64,000 bases of DNA from Candidatus Thiothrix sulfatifontis (GTDB taxonomy: Bacteria; Pseudomonadota; Gammaproteobacteria; Thiotrichales; Thiotrichaceae), in contig CP094685.1 of assembly GCA_022828425.1 (NCBI GenBank), forward strand, positions 2,604,001 through 2,668,000. Direction: 5' to 3'. The notes beneath the pieces were generated by a model. The model made no database searches, was not told the origin of the DNA, and saw nothing but the letters and a program-made list of their open reading frames with translations. The position numbers and the translations under genes are program-made. Positions 63,782 to 64,000 of this stretch are shown in pieces; position 1 is the stretch's first letter, and each line of letters begins with the position of its first letter.

Positions 63782-63810
63782 TTGTAATCCACGGTATTGC
63801 ATACTATAAA
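63782..63810 (+). promoter_or_regulatory. Candidate sigma-70 promoter for the last gene
   Basis: TTGTAA and TATAAA are spaced by 17 bases, about 55 bases before the ATG at 63866. The match to consensus is good at the -10. Confidence 0.55.
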
Positions 63811-63865
63811 AAGTGTGTCTAGTGACGTCATTCAAACATTTTCCGAGACAAGGAGTTTCACCTGC

Positions 63866-64000
63866 ATGAAAACGAAATCATTAATCGTGCTACTGTTAGC
63901 CGGTATCTGGGGAGTAGGTAGCTGGTGGTGGTACACCTGCAAAGTGAAAGGCTTCTGCGGCACTGAAACCACCGCTGCGCAAGTGGCCGTAGGTGCGGCA
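63866..64000 (+). CDS. Membrane-anchored or exported protein, 3' partial
   Basis: The first 45 residues (MKTKSLIVLLLAGIWGVGSWWWY, in parts, then TCKVKGFCG) form a signal or anchor helix followed by a Cys-x5-Cys pair, preceded by AAGGAG at a ten-base spacing. The short Cys-bearing segment resembles the N-termini of some OmpA-family envelope proteins in sulfur-oxidising gammaproteobacteria. The main domain lies beyond the window, so no assignment is made. Confidence 0.7.
   Translation, partial: MKTKSLIVLLLAGIWGVGSWWWYTCKVKGFCGTETTAAQVAVGAA

Noticed and set aside
1-64000. CRISPR arrays, rRNA or tRNA genes, prophage or transposase genes
   Set aside because: No regularly spaced direct repeats, no rRNA- or tRNA-like cloverleaf sequence and no transposase or integrase motif was seen on reading both strands.

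Overview
The window reads as chromosome of a gammaproteobacterium. Its genes are dense, moderately GC-rich and typical of the class (SdhE-type flavin assembly factor, ZapE, TsaD, a YrbG-type antiporter, MltB, type I RM). The mix of ter genes, Mrp antiporter, retron and sulfur-bacterium-like envelope protein suggests a Thiothrix-like member of the Thiotrichales. That placement is inference, because no rRNA or tRNA gene is present.

Layout. 1-4.1 kb: a 5'-truncated papain-like protein with four acidic repeats, translationally coupled to a UvrD-type helicase with an ankyrin tail. 4.1-5.1 kb: an NhaR-type LysR regulator. 5.1-16 kb: a large tellurite/stress (Ter) island. On the minus strand are an ATP-grasp ligase, terZ-like, terA, terD, terE, a terminator, then terC and terB. 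On the plus strand a TerD-trypsin fusion leads an overlapping operon of phosphoribosyltransferase/TRSP, HAD, StiP-type and HpcH-type lyase genes, the enzymes predicted in the literature to make a nucleoside-like metabolite. 16-17 kb: a toxin-antitoxin pair. 17-22.5 kb: an IclR regulator divergent from a phosphoketolase-like TPP enzyme, a four-carbon acid sugar kinase and an alanine-glyoxylate-type aminotransferase. 22.6-23.8 kb: a DUF4143 ATPase whose start codon lies in a perfect inverted repeat.

23.8-30.8 kb is the most distinctive segment: a retron with a foldable msr-msd RNA, a reverse transcriptase with a long N-terminal extension, a large WGR/HEAT-like protein and a SWIM zinc-finger protein, the three genes overlapping end to end. 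30.9-36.7 kb is housekeeping: a small unknown gene, MltB, DUF1820, a class I fumarase broken by two single-base indels, TsaD and a Ca2+/Na+ antiporter. 36.8-46.5 kb is a type I restriction-modification locus (hsdR, AlbA_2/ATPase gene, hsdM, hsdS, AAA-PDDEXK gene) with a palindromic element and a duplicated hsdM tail between hsdM and hsdS. A truncated Schlafen-like ATPase gene and a DUF2189 gene follow.

48.2-54 kb is a six-gene Mrp Na+/H+ antiporter operon with mrpA and mrpB fused. 54-64 kb holds a lipoprotein gene, zapE, sucA, and a FadR-type GntR regulator preceded by five TGTCRACA palindromes. Then come sdhCDAB, two tandem SdhE-like genes (the second without the RGxxE motif), a rhodanese gene, and the start of an unidentified membrane-anchored protein. 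TCA enzymes (SucA, Sdh, fumarase) thus cluster around the GntR regulator, which may control sucA and sdh together.
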